A DNA stretch of 64,000 bases from UBA2658 sp964485265 (GTDB lineage Bacteria; Bacillota; Clostridia; Oscillospirales; Oscillospiraceae). The notes under the pieces were generated by a model. It had not been told where the DNA came from. It ran no database searches and saw only the letters and a program-made list of their open reading frames with translations. The stretch lies in the NCBI GenBank assembly GCA_964485265.1, contig CAZAIU010000005.1, positions 24,575 to 88,574 on the forward strand, written 5' to 3'. Every line of letters begins with the position of its first letter. Positions within the stretch are counted from its first letter, which is position 1. Position numbers and translations under genes: made by a program. Shown in pieces: positions 7,932 to 16,446 of this stretch.

Positions 7932-9326
7932 TTAGAACTCCGCAGTGCCTACAGTACGGGGGTGAGGAAGAACGTCGCGGATGTTGGAAACACCTGTTAG
8001 GTACATTATCAGACGCTCAAAGCCAAGACCATAGCCGGCATGACGGCAACTGCCGTAACGGCGAAGGTCTAGATACCACCAATAGTCATCAGGGTTGAGT
8101 CCCAGCTCACCCATACGCTTTTCAAGAACCTCAAGGCGCTCCTCACGCTGAGAGCCGCCGATAATCTCGCCGATTGCGGGAACGAGACAGTCAGCAGCGG
8201 CAACGGTTTTTCCGTCATCATCCAAACGCATATAGAAGGCCTTTATCTCCTTTGGATAATTTGTTACAAAAATTGGCTTCTTGAATATCTTCTCCGTTAA
8301 ATAACGCTCATGCTCAGTTTGAAGGTCGGTGCCCCAGCTTACGGGGTATTCAAATTCGCTGTTGTGTTTTTCAAGAATTTCTACAGCCTCTGTATAGGTT
8401 ACACGGCCAAAGTCGGAGTTTGCAACGTGGTGAAGCCGCTCAAGAAGCTCTGTATCAACAAAGCTGTTGAAAAACTCCATTTCCTGAGGGCACTTATCAA
8501 GGACAGTGTTGATGACATATTTTATCATAGCCTCAGCGTTGTCCATGTAATCGGTAAGGTCTGCAAACGCCATCTCAGGCTCAATCATCCAAAACTCCGC
8601 AGCGTGGCGCTGAGTGTTGGAGTTTTCTGCGCGGAAGGTTGGACCAAAGGTGTAAACGTCCCCGAAAGCCATTGCAAAGTTTTCTGCGTTGAGCTGACCT
8701 GATACGGTAAGGTTGGCACCCTTTCCGAAAAAGTCTTCCGAAAAGTCAACCTTGCCATCCTCGGTTCGGGGCGGCTTTTCAAGGTCAAGAGTGGTAACCC
8801 TAAACATTTCACCTGCGCCCTCACAGTCTGAACCAGTGATTATGGGAGTGTGAACATACACAAAGCCGTTTTGCTGGAAAAACTCGTGGATTGCTGCCGC
8901 TGCCACACTGCGAACACGGAATACAGCGGAAAACAAGTTCGTGCGGGGACGAAGGTGGGCTATACTACGAAGGTACTCAACGCTATGGCGCTTTTTCTGA
9001 AGGGGATAATCGGGTGAAGAAACGCCCTCAACGGTTATTTCCGCTGCTTTTAGCTCAAAGGGCTGCTTTGCGTCGGGAGTAAGAGAAAGCTCGCCCTTGA
9101 CGATGAGTGCCGCTCCCACATTTTGGTGAGCAATTTCATCATAATTGCTAAGATTATTCTTTTCAAAAACGACCTGAAGCCCCTTGTGTGAGCTGCCGTC
9201 GTTAAGTTCAACAAATGCAAAATTCTTCATGTCGCGGACTGTGCGTACCCAGCCGCAAACAGTGATTTCGCCGCCGGTAAGGGCAGCAGCGTCCGCGTAG
9301 ATGGCGGAAATTTTCGTTCGTTTCAT
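7932..9326 (-). CDS. asnS: Asparagine--tRNA ligase
   Basis: The 464-residue class II aminoacyl-tRNA synthetase charges tRNA-Asn. An N-terminal OB-fold anticodon-binding domain ('EITVCGWVRTVRDMKNFAFVELNDGS', about 20-45) is followed by the class II catalytic core: motif 2 region 'FTFGPTFRAENSNTQRHAAEFWMIEPE' and motif 3 near the end ('GYGLGFERLIMYLTG'). The Asn-type rather than Asp-type assignment rests on overall similarity to AsnRS, including 'KNFAFVELNDGS' and the terminal 'NIRDVLPHPRTVGTAEF'. ATG follows AGGATGGT. No T-box leader is visible upstream, so regulation is probably not tRNA-dependent here. Confidence 0.95.
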   Translation of the reverse strand: MKRTKISAIYADAAALTGGEITVCGWVRTVRDMKNFAFVELNDGSSHKGLQVVFEKNNLSNYDEIAHQNVGAALIVKGELSLTPDAKQPFELKAAEITVEGVSSPDYPLQKKRHSVEYLRSIAHLRPRTNLFSAVFRVRSVAAAAIHEFFQQNGFVYVHTPIITGSDCEGAGEMFRVTTLDLEKPPRTEDGKVDFSEDFFGKGANLTVSGQLNAENFAMAFGDVYTFGPTFRAENSNTQRHAAEFWMIEPEMAFADLTDYMDNAEAMIKYVINTVLDKCPQEMEFFNSFVDTELLERLHHVANSDFGRVTYTEAVEILEKHNSEFEYPVSWGTDLQTEHERYLTEKIFKKPIFVTNYPKEIKAFYMRLDDDGKTVAAADCLVPAIGEIIGGSQREERLEVLEKRMGELGLNPDDYWWYLDLRRYGSCRHAGYGLGFERLIMYLTGVSNIRDVLPHPRTVGTAEF

Positions 9327-9436
9327 GGTTTTACCATCCTTTTGAATATTTGAATACGATCAGCATAAATGCGCTGCCGTTATCAGCCGTGAAGCCTAAG
9401 CTTACAGAGTTAATGCTAAAAAATATACTAATACTA

Positions 9437-9465
9437 TTGTTTTTGCAAATACATTAGAGTATTAT
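9437..9465 (+). promoter_or_regulatory. Probable promoter of cysK
   Basis: TTGTTT (9437-9442), a 17-base spacer and TATTAT (9460-9465), about 60 bases before the cysK start. Partly symmetric ATACTAAT and ATTAGAGTAT flank the -35 region and may be an operator. Confidence 0.45.
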
Positions 9466-9524
9466 ACAGACAAACCAAGATAATTTCAACACTTTAGCGC
9501 AATTAATCTTGCGAGGAGGACAAA

Positions 9525-10445
9525 ATGGAAAGAATTTTTCACAACGTTACGGAGCTTGTCGGCAACACACCTTTAGTAGAGCTAACGGTTTTTGGTAAAA
9601 AACACTGTCCGCAGGCTCGACTTCTTGCAAAGCTTGAGCGTCAAAACCCTGCCGGAAGCGCTAAGGACCGAGTTGCATTGGAAATAATACAGCAAGCCGC
9701 AGCTTCCGGCAAATTAAGCCCGGGCGGAATGATAATTGAGGCTACCAGCGGAAACACAGGCGTTGGAATTGCAGCCATGTCTGCTGTTCTGGGGTATAAG
9801 GCTGTTATTGTAATGCCTGAAACCATGAGCATTGAAAGAAGAAAGCTCATTGCGGCTTATGGAGCCGAGGTCGTGCTTACTGAGGGCGCTAAGGGGATGG
9901 CTGGAGCCGTAGAAAAGGCGCGTAAGCTTTGCGAGGAAAACACCGGAAGCATTATTGCGGGACAGTTTGTCAACATGGCAAATCCACAGGCGCATTATAA
10001 GACCACCGGTCAAGAAATATGGTGCGATACCGAGGGAAAAGTGGATGCATTTGTCGCAACAGTAGGGACAGGTGGAACAGTCACTGGGGTGGGAAGATAT
10101 CTCAAAGAACAAAATTCTCTTATTGAGATATTTGCCGCGGAACCGGACAAGTCGCCCCTGCTTTCGGGCGGAGCAGCCGCTCCCCACAAAATCCAAGGAA
10201 TAGGCGCAAACTTTATCCCCGAGGTGCTGGACAGGGAAATATACGATGAGGTTTTGAGAGTGACAGATGAGGAAGCCTTTGCTGCTATGGCAGAGCTTGC
10301 ACAAACCGAGGGGATTCTATGCGGAATTTCCTCCGGAGCTGCTGCGGTTGCAGCGGCAAAAGTTGCGGCAAGACCGGAATACGCAGGCAAAACAGTTGTT
10401 ACGCTTCTGCCTGACACGGGAGAGAGATATTTAAGCATACTTTGA
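9525..10445 (+). CDS. cysK: Cysteine synthase (O-acetylserine sulfhydrylase)
   Basis: The 306-residue PLP enzyme makes cysteine from O-acetylserine and sulfide. The PLP lysine is Lys47 in NPAGSAKDRVAL (SAKDR instead of the more common SVKDR). The substrate loop ATSGNTGVGIA and the phosphate-binding GTGGTVTGVGRYLK are intact, and 'GIGANFIPEVLD' and 'GISSGAA' fit the family. ATG follows GAGGAGG. The next gene, a D-aminoacylase-like amidohydrolase, begins 30 bases downstream, so the two are probably co-transcribed, which may point to amino-acid salvage. Confidence 0.95.
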   Translation: MERIFHNVTELVGNTPLVELTVFGKKHCPQARLLAKLERQNPAGSAKDRVALEIIQQAAASGKLSPGGMIIEATSGNTGVGIAAMSAVLGYKAVIVMPETMSIERRKLIAAYGAEVVLTEGAKGMAGAVEKARKLCEENTGSIIAGQFVNMANPQAHYKTTGQEIWCDTEGKVDAFVATVGTGGTVTGVGRYLKEQNSLIEIFAAEPDKSPLLSGGAAAPHKIQGIGANFIPEVLDREIYDEVLRVTDEEAFAAMAELAQTEGILCGISSGAAAVAAAKVAARPEYAGKTVVTLLPDTGERYLSIL

Positions 10446-10475
10446 AGTCTAAATAAATAATTTGGAGGAAGCCGG

Positions 10476-12068
10476 ATGAAAACTCTGCTGAGAAACGGAA
10501 AAATCGTTGACGGCACAGGAGCGAATTCATACACTGGCGATGTGCTTATTGACGAGGATCAAATTGTGAAAATAGGCAAGGAGCTTGTGGATGCAGCGGA
10601 CAGGGTGCTTGACTGCACGGGGCTTTGCATAGCTCCCGGATTTATTGATGCCCACTCTCACAACGACTGGTTTGCGGCCCGGCAGAATAATGAAAGATTT
10701 TTCGCCCCGTTTTTGGAGCAGGGTATTACCACGCAGGTAACAGGAAACTGCGGTTTTTCACCATTCGGGTTCGATTCGGATACAAAGCACAGGCAGCTTC
10801 TGGGCAGCGGATTGTTCACAATAGGAGATACGGAAGGGGAAACTGCCACATTGCCGGAGTTTGAGGGTGCAATAAAGAACCTTCCCGTCAATATTGTTCC
10901 GCTTTATGGTCACATGAGCGGCAGAATAGGCATATGCGGCTATGACAGCCGCAGACTAACCGAGGACGAGCTAAAGCACCTTGACGAAACTATTGAACAA
11001 ACCCTTAGGGATGGTGCGGTAGGAGTGTCCTTTGGCCTTATGTATGAGCCTGACTGCTATGCTCCCTATGATGAGCTCAAGCGTGCGGCGGAAATCTGCG
11101 CAAAGCACGGGAAAATACTAACTATCCACGGCAGGGCGTGCAGTGCCGCATCCACGTCATACAGCCCTCCCTTTGGGGGACGGGCACATAATCTTCGCGC
11201 TTTGGATGAGATGGCACAGCTTGCAAGGGATACGGGGGTTAAGCTTCAGCACTCACATTTGATTTTTGTAGGTGAAAAAAGCTGGAAAACCGTTGATGAG
11301 GCACTTACGGCAATTGACAAGCTCAATGCGGAGGGACTTTCCTTTAGGTATGACTCCTATTCACTGCTTTATGGAGCTTCTGTCATAACGGTGGTTTTGC
11401 CCACATGGTACTTGTCGCTGTCAAAGGAAAAACGGCAAAGCAGATTTACAAAGTTGCGCCTTGCGGTTGAAATTGGAGTAACAAAGCGAATTTTGGGTTT
11501 TGACTTCAGCGACATTGTTGTAACATGGATAGCGTCCGGTCAGGAAGCGTTGGTTGGGAAAACAGTATCCGAAATTGCAAAGGAATGGAAGGTTTCCGAT
11601 TTAGAGGCGTACATACGACTTGTGGAGCTGTCCGAGGGTAAGGGAAGAGTGCTCATGCATAAATACCTTACAAATGACATACTTCTGCGGCTCATGAGAG
11701 ACAAAAACTGCTTGTGCATGACTGACGCATGGGTTGAAGAGGAGGGCAAGCAAAATCCGGCGTGCTTCATATGTATGCCGCTGTTTTTGAAGCTTGCCAG
11801 AGAAAACAATATCACCTTGGAATATATGATAAACCGTATGACAGGGGCGGCAGCCGAGCGCTTTTGCATTAAAGACCGCGGGTTGATAAAGGAGAATTTC
11901 TTTGCCGATATCACTGTATTTAATGACAAAAAAGCAGCACCCGGCGCTTCTGACGAGGGCAGACCCATAGGCATTGAATATGTGCTTATAAACGGTGAAA
12001 TTGCAGTGGAAAACGGTGCGTTTATTAAGGGAAACGCGGGGCGCATGCTGCTGCAAAAGGAAAACTAA
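10476..12068 (+). CDS. N-acyl-D-amino-acid deacylase family amidohydrolase
   Basis: The 530-residue protein has the usual length for D-aminoacylases/N-acyl-D-amino-acid deacylases of the amidohydrolase superfamily. 'PGFIDAHSHND' supplies the His-x-His metal pair (His60, His62). 'VTGNCGFSPFGF' supplies the family-typical metal-bridging Cys (Cys92). The terminal 'RGLIKENFFADITVFN' is the standard beta-sandwich closure. It should hydrolyse N-acyl-D-amino acids (or a related D-amino amide) to free D-amino acid. It is preceded by TTGGAGG and follows cysK by 30 bases. Substrate preference cannot be read from sequence. Confidence 0.85.
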   Translation: MKTLLRNGKIVDGTGANSYTGDVLIDEDQIVKIGKELVDAADRVLDCTGLCIAPGFIDAHSHNDWFAARQNNERFFAPFLEQGITTQVTGNCGFSPFGFDSDTKHRQLLGSGLFTIGDTEGETATLPEFEGAIKNLPVNIVPLYGHMSGRIGICGYDSRRLTEDELKHLDETIEQTLRDGAVGVSFGLMYEPDCYAPYDELKRAAEICAKHGKILTIHGRACSAASTSYSPPFGGRAHNLRALDEMAQLARDTGVKLQHSHLIFVGEKSWKTVDEALTAIDKLNAEGLSFRYDSYSLLYGASVITVVLPTWYLSLSKEKRQSRFTKLRLAVEIGVTKRILGFDFSDIVVTWIASGQEALVGKTVSEIAKEWKVSDLEAYIRLVELSEGKGRVLMHKYLTNDILLRLMRDKNCLCMTDAWVEEEGKQNPACFICMPLFLKLARENNITLEYMINRMTGAAAERFCIKDRGLIKENFFADITVFNDKKAAPGASDEGRPIGIEYVLINGEIAVENGAFIKGNAGRMLLQKEN

Positions 12069-12091
12069 AAGAAAAACTAAAAGAAAATGCA

Positions 12092-12127
12092 AACAACTCC
12101 CAAGTGCGTTACTCGGGAGTTGTTTTT
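12092..12127 (+). terminator. Terminator of the cysK operon
   Basis: AACAACTCCC (12092-12101) pairs with GGGAGTTGTT (12115-12124) and is followed by TTT. Confidence 0.85.
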
Positions 12128-12193
12128 TGCTCATAGGGTATATGTTGATGCCTTTGTTTTTCTCAATAAATTTGCTTTGCACACTGTTTTGGA

Positions 12194-12967
12194 TTATGCT
12201 CTTTCATTGCTGCACTTTTCTGCCGATAGCCACAGGGGCAGTCCCCACAGTACTGCACCGCCGATAATATTGCCAATTGTAACCCAAAGCAGGTTCAATG
12301 CCATTGAGCCGTAATCAGCTGACAAACGAAGCATTGACGCGAGGCAAAACGTTGCCATGTTGGCAATCGAGTGCTCAAGACCTGCCAAAACAAAACACAT
12401 AATTACACTTATAATGACAGCAGTTTTGCCGAATTCTGATTTTAGCCTAAAGCCGGAGAACACGCCGATACATACAAGAAAGTTGCACAAAATGCCTTTT
12501 AGCAAAAGGGTATACCATGGGGGTTGAAGCTTTGCCGGAAGGCAAAGCATTATGTATTCAGAAAATTTGCTTGCATCCACAGATATGGATATGAGCGCAC
12601 AAAGCAGGATGATACCGACAAAGTTTCCTAAATAGCACAATCCCCATACTCGCAGAAGCTCGCTAAAACGAACCCGCTTTTCATATAGGCTGACAGACAT
12701 AACAAAGGTTGCCCCGGTAAACAGCTCTCCGCCTAAAAGAACAATAAGCACAAGCGCACAGGTAAAGCTAAGTGCTGCCAAAAGCCTTGCGGTGCCAATG
12801 CTCTCACCAAGGAGCAAGGCTCCACATAAATTGGAAAAGAAGGTTCCGATAACTATAAAAAATCCAGCAATCATTGCGCGGCAAAAAAAGCGCCACGGAC
12901 TTTGGCGAGTAAGCTCAAGCTTACATGCGCCGGCGGCGGTGATGGAATCTACGGTTTCTCTTGTCAT
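12194..12967 (-). CDS. Formate/nitrite transporter (FNT) family channel
   Basis: This is a hydrophobic integral membrane protein with about six transmembrane helices. The FNT hallmarks are a first helix 'FFCRAMIAGFFIVIGTFF', then 'LLGGELFTGATFVMS', and two symmetric halves each with a conserved 'N' motif ('GNFVGIILL', 'GNIIGGAVLW'). Start 12967 (Met-Thr-Arg-Glu) is chosen because GGGGGGA lies 5 bases upstream; a longer start at 12991 lacks a site. FNT members move formate, nitrite or hydrosulfide. With fhs in the region formate is plausible, but the substrate is not determined by sequence alone. Confidence 0.85.
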   Translation of the reverse strand: MTRETVDSITAAGACKLELTRQSPWRFFCRAMIAGFFIVIGTFFSNLCGALLLGESIGTARLLAALSFTCALVLIVLLGGELFTGATFVMSVSLYEKRVRFSELLRVWGLCYLGNFVGIILLCALISISVDASKFSEYIMLCLPAKLQPPWYTLLLKGILCNFLVCIGVFSGFRLKSEFGKTAVIISVIMCFVLAGLEHSIANMATFCLASMLRLSADYGSMALNLLWVTIGNIIGGAVLWGLPLWLSAEKCSNERA

Positions 12968-13092
12968 AAAATCCCCCCGATATTTGAGCATAAGACCTTT
13001 TTCTGACAGTTTTGCGTTATTCTAACATATGATGTTTCGTTTTGCACCAAAAATTTTTTGAATTGAAAAAGTTGACGGTTATAAAATAGATA

Positions 13093-13122
13093 TTGACAAT
13101 ATATGCTGCAAGGTCTTATAAT
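13093..13122 (+). promoter_or_regulatory. Promoter of the T-box/ABC transporter operon
   Basis: A perfect TTGACA (13093-13098), an 18-base spacer and a perfect TATAAT (13117-13122), ending about 20 bases before Stem I of the T-box. Confidence 0.8.
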
Positions 13123-13139
13123 GCAAGCAATTAAATTAT

Positions 13140-13400
13140 TAAACCGTTGAGTCAGAGTAGTAACCTCTTGCAAACCTCAAAGAGAGCCGCGTAGGGTGGA
13201 ATCGCGGCAGGGGCGCAATTGGCGAATGGACTGATGAGGGCAGACGAAAGCCTTTTGGCAAGTAGCAACTGACGGGAACCGAACCCGTTACAAATTCGGC
13301 ACACATTTTTGTGTGTGAAATGAGCGGGCGCATTTTGCGTCAACTTGGGTGGTACCGCAGGAGTTAGTCTTGTCCCAATTTTGGGGCAGGGCTTTTTTGT
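13140..13400 (+). ncRNA. T-box leader, tryptophan specifier (TGG)
   Basis: Stem I begins with the conserved AGAGTAGTAA (13153-13162). A GC helix GCCGCG/CGCGGC carries the GGTGGAA apical loop. On its 3' side the specifier loop reads GAA-TGG-ACT, with TGG at 13227-13229 followed by the usual A, so it reads tRNA-Trp. The T-box bulge is in TGGGTGGTACCGCAG (13346-13360). The leader ends in a terminator hairpin, with GTCTTGTCCC pairing to GGGGCAGGGC and then six T (13393-13398). Uncharged tRNA-Trp would stabilise the antiterminator and switch on the downstream importer. Confidence 0.93.
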
Positions 13401-13518
13401 TTGCTGTGAGGAGAGAAAATGAAAACGATTTTACTAAAAGAGCGATGGCGCAATTAGCGTTTAATTAAATATAAAAATCGAAGTCTAAATAAATTGAATT
13501 GAAGGAGAGAAAATTATC

Positions 13519-14472
13519 ATGAAAAAACTAATATGCTTGGTTCTGGCTCTTGCACTTGTCTTTTCCTTTGCCGCTTGCGGTAAAAAAAGCGACAAACCCT
13601 TTGTTATCGGCATTTCACAATACGGTGAGCACCCCTCGCTTGACAACTGCCGCGAAGGCTTTTTGCAGGGACTTGCCGATGCAGGTCTTACTGAAGGCGA
13701 GGATTTTACGGTGATTTACCAAAATGCCGGCTTTGACGACAACATTACAATACAAATCGGACAGAGCTTTTCAGCAGAAAACGTTGACCTAATGTGTGCA
13801 ATTGCAACCCCCTCGGCAACCGCCTGCTTTGCGGCGGCGGAGGATAAGGATATTCCTGTTATCTTTACCGCAATCTCTGACCCTGTAAAGGCTCATCTGG
13901 ACAAGGGAAATGTAACAGGCACCTCCGACAAGCTCCCTGTTGAGGCACAGCTTGACCTCATCCGTAAAATACAGCCAGAGGCAAAAACCATCGGCATACT
14001 TTATACAACAAGTGAGCCTAACTCCGTTTCAGCTATTGAGGAATACGAGGCAAAGGCAGCAGATTACGGCTTTGAAATCGCGGCTCTAGGCGTAACCGCC
14101 CAGTCGGAGGTGACACAGGCTGCCGATACTCTTATTTCTCAGGGAGTGGACTGCTTCTCAAATCTTACGGACAACAACGTGGTAGGCGTTTTGGCATCGG
14201 TTCTTGAAAAAACCAATGAGGCGGGAATACCCGTTTACGGCTCTGAGGTGGAGCAGGTCAAAAATGGCTGTGTTGCGGCGGCAGGCATAGATTATATCAA
14301 GCTTGGTCGTCAGACCGGAATTATGGCAGCTAAAATCCTCCGGGGAGAGGCATCCTGTGAGGACATTCCCTTTGAGACAATCAGTGAATACGGTGTTTAT
14401 ATCAACAAAGCTGCCTGTGATGAGCTTGGCATGATAGTACCTAATGATGTTGCGGCTACAGCCCAAGCGTGA
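13519..14472 (+). CDS. trpX: ABC transporter substrate-binding lipoprotein, probable tryptophan importer
   Basis: The 317-residue lipoprotein has the signal peptide 'MKKLICLVLALALVFSFAAC' with a lipobox Cys at residue 20. The mature part is an ABC_sub_bind (PF04392-type) fold: 'FVIGISQYGEHPSLDNCREGFLQGL', 'VDLMCAIATPSATAC', 'IPVIFTAISDPV', 'KTIGILYTTSEPNSV'. It is encoded directly behind a Trp-specific T-box and upstream of a permease and ATPase, which matches the TrpXYZ tryptophan transporter arrangement of Firmicutes. Ligand assignment therefore rests on the TGG specifier codon plus family, not on binding-site residues. GGAGAGA precedes the start. Confidence 0.82.
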   Translation: MKKLICLVLALALVFSFAACGKKSDKPFVIGISQYGEHPSLDNCREGFLQGLADAGLTEGEDFTVIYQNAGFDDNITIQIGQSFSAENVDLMCAIATPSATACFAAAEDKDIPVIFTAISDPVKAHLDKGNVTGTSDKLPVEAQLDLIRKIQPEAKTIGILYTTSEPNSVSAIEEYEAKAADYGFEIAALGVTAQSEVTQAADTLISQGVDCFSNLTDNNVVGVLASVLEKTNEAGIPVYGSEVEQVKNGCVAAAGIDYIKLGRQTGIMAAKILRGEASCEDIPFETISEYGVYINKAACDELGMIVPNDVAATAQA

Positions 14473-14521
14473 TTTTTAATTGCACAGTTTTCAAAAAATA
14501 ATCTGTACAGGGGGACTTTAA

Positions 14522-15406
14522 ATGCTGGAGCTGGCTATCAGCACCTTGACTCAAGGCTTGATTTACGCCTTTATTTCCTACGGCGTATACATCACATATT
14601 CAATTCTGGATTTTCCGGATTTGACCACAGACGGAAGCTTTCCCTTGGGAGCTGCCATAACGGCTCTGATGCTTACAAATGGTGCAAACCCATATTTGAC
14701 ACTTTTGGCGGCAATGGGTGCGGGTGCACTTGCGGGACTGTTTACAGGGTTTATTCATGTTCGTCTCAAGGTGCGCGATTTGCTTGCCGGAATAATCACT
14801 ATGACGGCGCTTTTTTCTATCAACCTGCAAATCGGCGGCTCAAACCTTATTGTTGAGCGCTCTGTTGATACGATTTTTTCCGCGGCACCAACCATGACTG
14901 CTTTAGGCGGTATGCCCCTGCTGTACAGAAAGCTTATTGTTGTAGCTGTGCTTGCGCTTGCATTTAAAATTATTCTCGATTTTTTCTTCCGCACAAAATC
15001 CGGCCTGCTGCTCAGGGCTGTTGGAGACAACGCAACACTTGTAACAGCTCTTGCAAAGGATAAGGGCAGAATGAAAATTTTAGGCTTGGTTATCTCAAAC
15101 TCCCTTGTGGCGCTGGCTGGCAGCATAGTATGTCATGAGCAGAGAAGCTTTTCTGCAACAATGGGCACAGGTCAAGTGGTGTTCGGACTTGCAACGGTAA
15201 TTATCGGCGTTACGCTTTTCCGCAAGCTTAGCTTTGTCAAGGGAACAACCGCTGTTGTCATCGGCAGCATTCTATACAAGGCCTGCATTACACTTGCCTT
15301 GAGTTTGGGACTTCCCGCGAATCTCTTGAAGCTCGTTACGGCACTGCTGTTTCTGCTTGTTCTTGTGTTTTCCGGACGCAAGGGAGAGGAGATAATCCAT
15401 GCTTGA
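14522..15406 (+). CDS. trpY: ABC transporter permease, probable tryptophan importer
   Basis: The 294-residue polytopic protein of the BPD_transp_2 type has about eight to nine hydrophobic segments. The start 'LELAISTLTQGLIYAFISYGVYITYSILDFPDLTTDGSFPLGAA' is characteristic of the permeases paired with ABC_sub_bind proteins. It lies 49 bases after trpX and overlaps trpZ by 8 bases, indicating translational coupling. It would form the membrane channel of the importer. Confidence 0.85.
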   Translation: MLELAISTLTQGLIYAFISYGVYITYSILDFPDLTTDGSFPLGAAITALMLTNGANPYLTLLAAMGAGALAGLFTGFIHVRLKVRDLLAGIITMTALFSINLQIGGSNLIVERSVDTIFSAAPTMTALGGMPLLYRKLIVVAVLALAFKIILDFFFRTKSGLLLRAVGDNATLVTALAKDKGRMKILGLVISNSLVALAGSIVCHEQRSFSATMGTGQVVFGLATVIIGVTLFRKLSFVKGTTAVVIGSILYKACITLALSLGLPANLLKLVTALLFLLVLVFSGRKGEEIIHA

Positions 15407-16172
15407 GGTTAAAGGTATTACCAAGGTATACAATGAGGGGCTTGTCACAGAGCTGAAGCTATTTGATGACTTTAGCCTAAGTGTTGATGACGGAGAATTT
15501 GTTTCCGTTGTAGGCTCAAACGGTAGCGGCAAAACCTCTCTGCTCAATATTATCTGCGGCTCTATACCCATTGAAAAGGGCGATATTTTAATAGACGGTG
15601 CAAGCATTGCAAGGCAAAAGGATTTTGTAAGATGCCGCCAAATCGGCAGGGTATACCAAAATCCGTCTCTGGGTACGGCGCCAAACCTCACTATGCTAGA
15701 GAACCTGTCTCTTGCGGATAATAAGGGCAAAGCCTACGGCTTGAGCTTCGGTATAAATCATAAGCGTAAGAACTATTACCGAGAGCAGCTTGCGGCGCTG
15801 GGACTTGGGCTTGAGGATAAATTGAATGTAAAAATGGGTGCGCTATCCGGAGGACAAAGGCAGGCAGTGTCTCTTCTTATGGCAACGATGACACCCTTGA
15901 AGTTTCTGATTCTTGATGAGCATACGGCAGCACTTGACCCAAAAACTGCTGAAATAATAATGGCGCTTACCGACAAGCTGGTACGTGAAAAGCAGCTTAC
16001 CGCCATAATGGTGACTCACAATCTGCGTTATGCTGTGGAGTACGGCAGCCGCATTTTGATGATGGATAGGGGCAAGGCGGTTTTTGACAAGCGGGGCGAG
16101 GAGAAGGGTGCGCTTTCTGTGGACGATGTACTTGAGCGCTTCAACAAAATAAGCATTGAATGTTGCGACTGA
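15399..16172 (+). CDS. trpZ: ABC transporter ATP-binding protein, probable tryptophan importer
   Basis: The 257-residue nucleotide-binding subunit has Walker A GSNGSGKTS (about 43-51), signature LSGGQRQAVSLL, Walker B 'FLILDEHTAALDP' and H-loop 'AIMVTHNL'. It powers import with TrpY. The 8-base overlap with the permease gene, and no gap to another transporter, fix it as the third gene of the T-box operon. Confidence 0.87.
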   Translation: MLEVKGITKVYNEGLVTELKLFDDFSLSVDDGEFVSVVGSNGSGKTSLLNIICGSIPIEKGDILIDGASIARQKDFVRCRQIGRVYQNPSLGTAPNLTMLENLSLADNKGKAYGLSFGINHKRKNYYREQLAALGLGLEDKLNVKMGALSGGQRQAVSLLMATMTPLKFLILDEHTAALDPKTAEIIMALTDKLVREKQLTAIMVTHNLRYAVEYGSRILMMDRGKAVFDKRGEEKGALSVDDVLERFNKISIECCD

Positions 16173-16218
16173 CATTTTAATGTATAACTGCAAAATAATA
16201 ATCATATATGCATATTAA

Positions 16219-16263
16219 TATATCGGCGGCTGAGTGAGCTTTTTTCCCTCAGCCGCCGATATA
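16219..16263. terminator. Strong hairpin after the ABC operon
   Basis: A 16-base arm (16219-16234, core CGGCGGCTGAG) pairs perfectly with 16248-16263. A T-run lies in the loop and only four T follow, so it is a stable hairpin but not a textbook terminator. Confidence 0.55.
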
Positions 16264-16277
16264 CTTTTGAAAATTTG

Positions 16278-16404
16278 TCACATGTGAGGGCTTTAAAACC
16301 CTGCGTTTGTGTTTGACATCATAATTTGACTGTGTTAACATCAAATTGCAGAAACCTTACATTTTCAACAAAATAATGAAAAAATTTTAACAATCACTGT
16401 TAAT
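16278..16404 (+). promoter_or_regulatory. Promoter and palindromes upstream of the first Fe-S flavoprotein
   Basis: TTGACA (16313-16318), a 17-base spacer and TAACAT (16336-16341). Upstream is the palindrome TCACATGTGA (16278-16287); TGTTAACA overlaps the -10; and a perfect inverted repeat TTAACA-N5-TGTTAA (16388-16404) lies in the 5' leader. The regulators are unknown. Confidence 0.5.
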
Positions 16405-16446
16405 TTTGTTTAAATTAGTAATTAAATAAAAGTGAGGTAGAAATTT

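Noticed and set aside
9714..10534. Long open frames antisense to cysK (up to 196 codons)
   Set aside because: cysK is complete with all active-site motifs; the antisense frames have no family match or start signal.
11540..12182. Antisense frames over the D-aminoacylase 3' end
   Set aside because: They run through the terminator and a strong gene and lack ribosome sites.
13145..13343. Short minus-strand frames across the T-box
   Set aside because: The region is fully explained as a structured T-box RNA.
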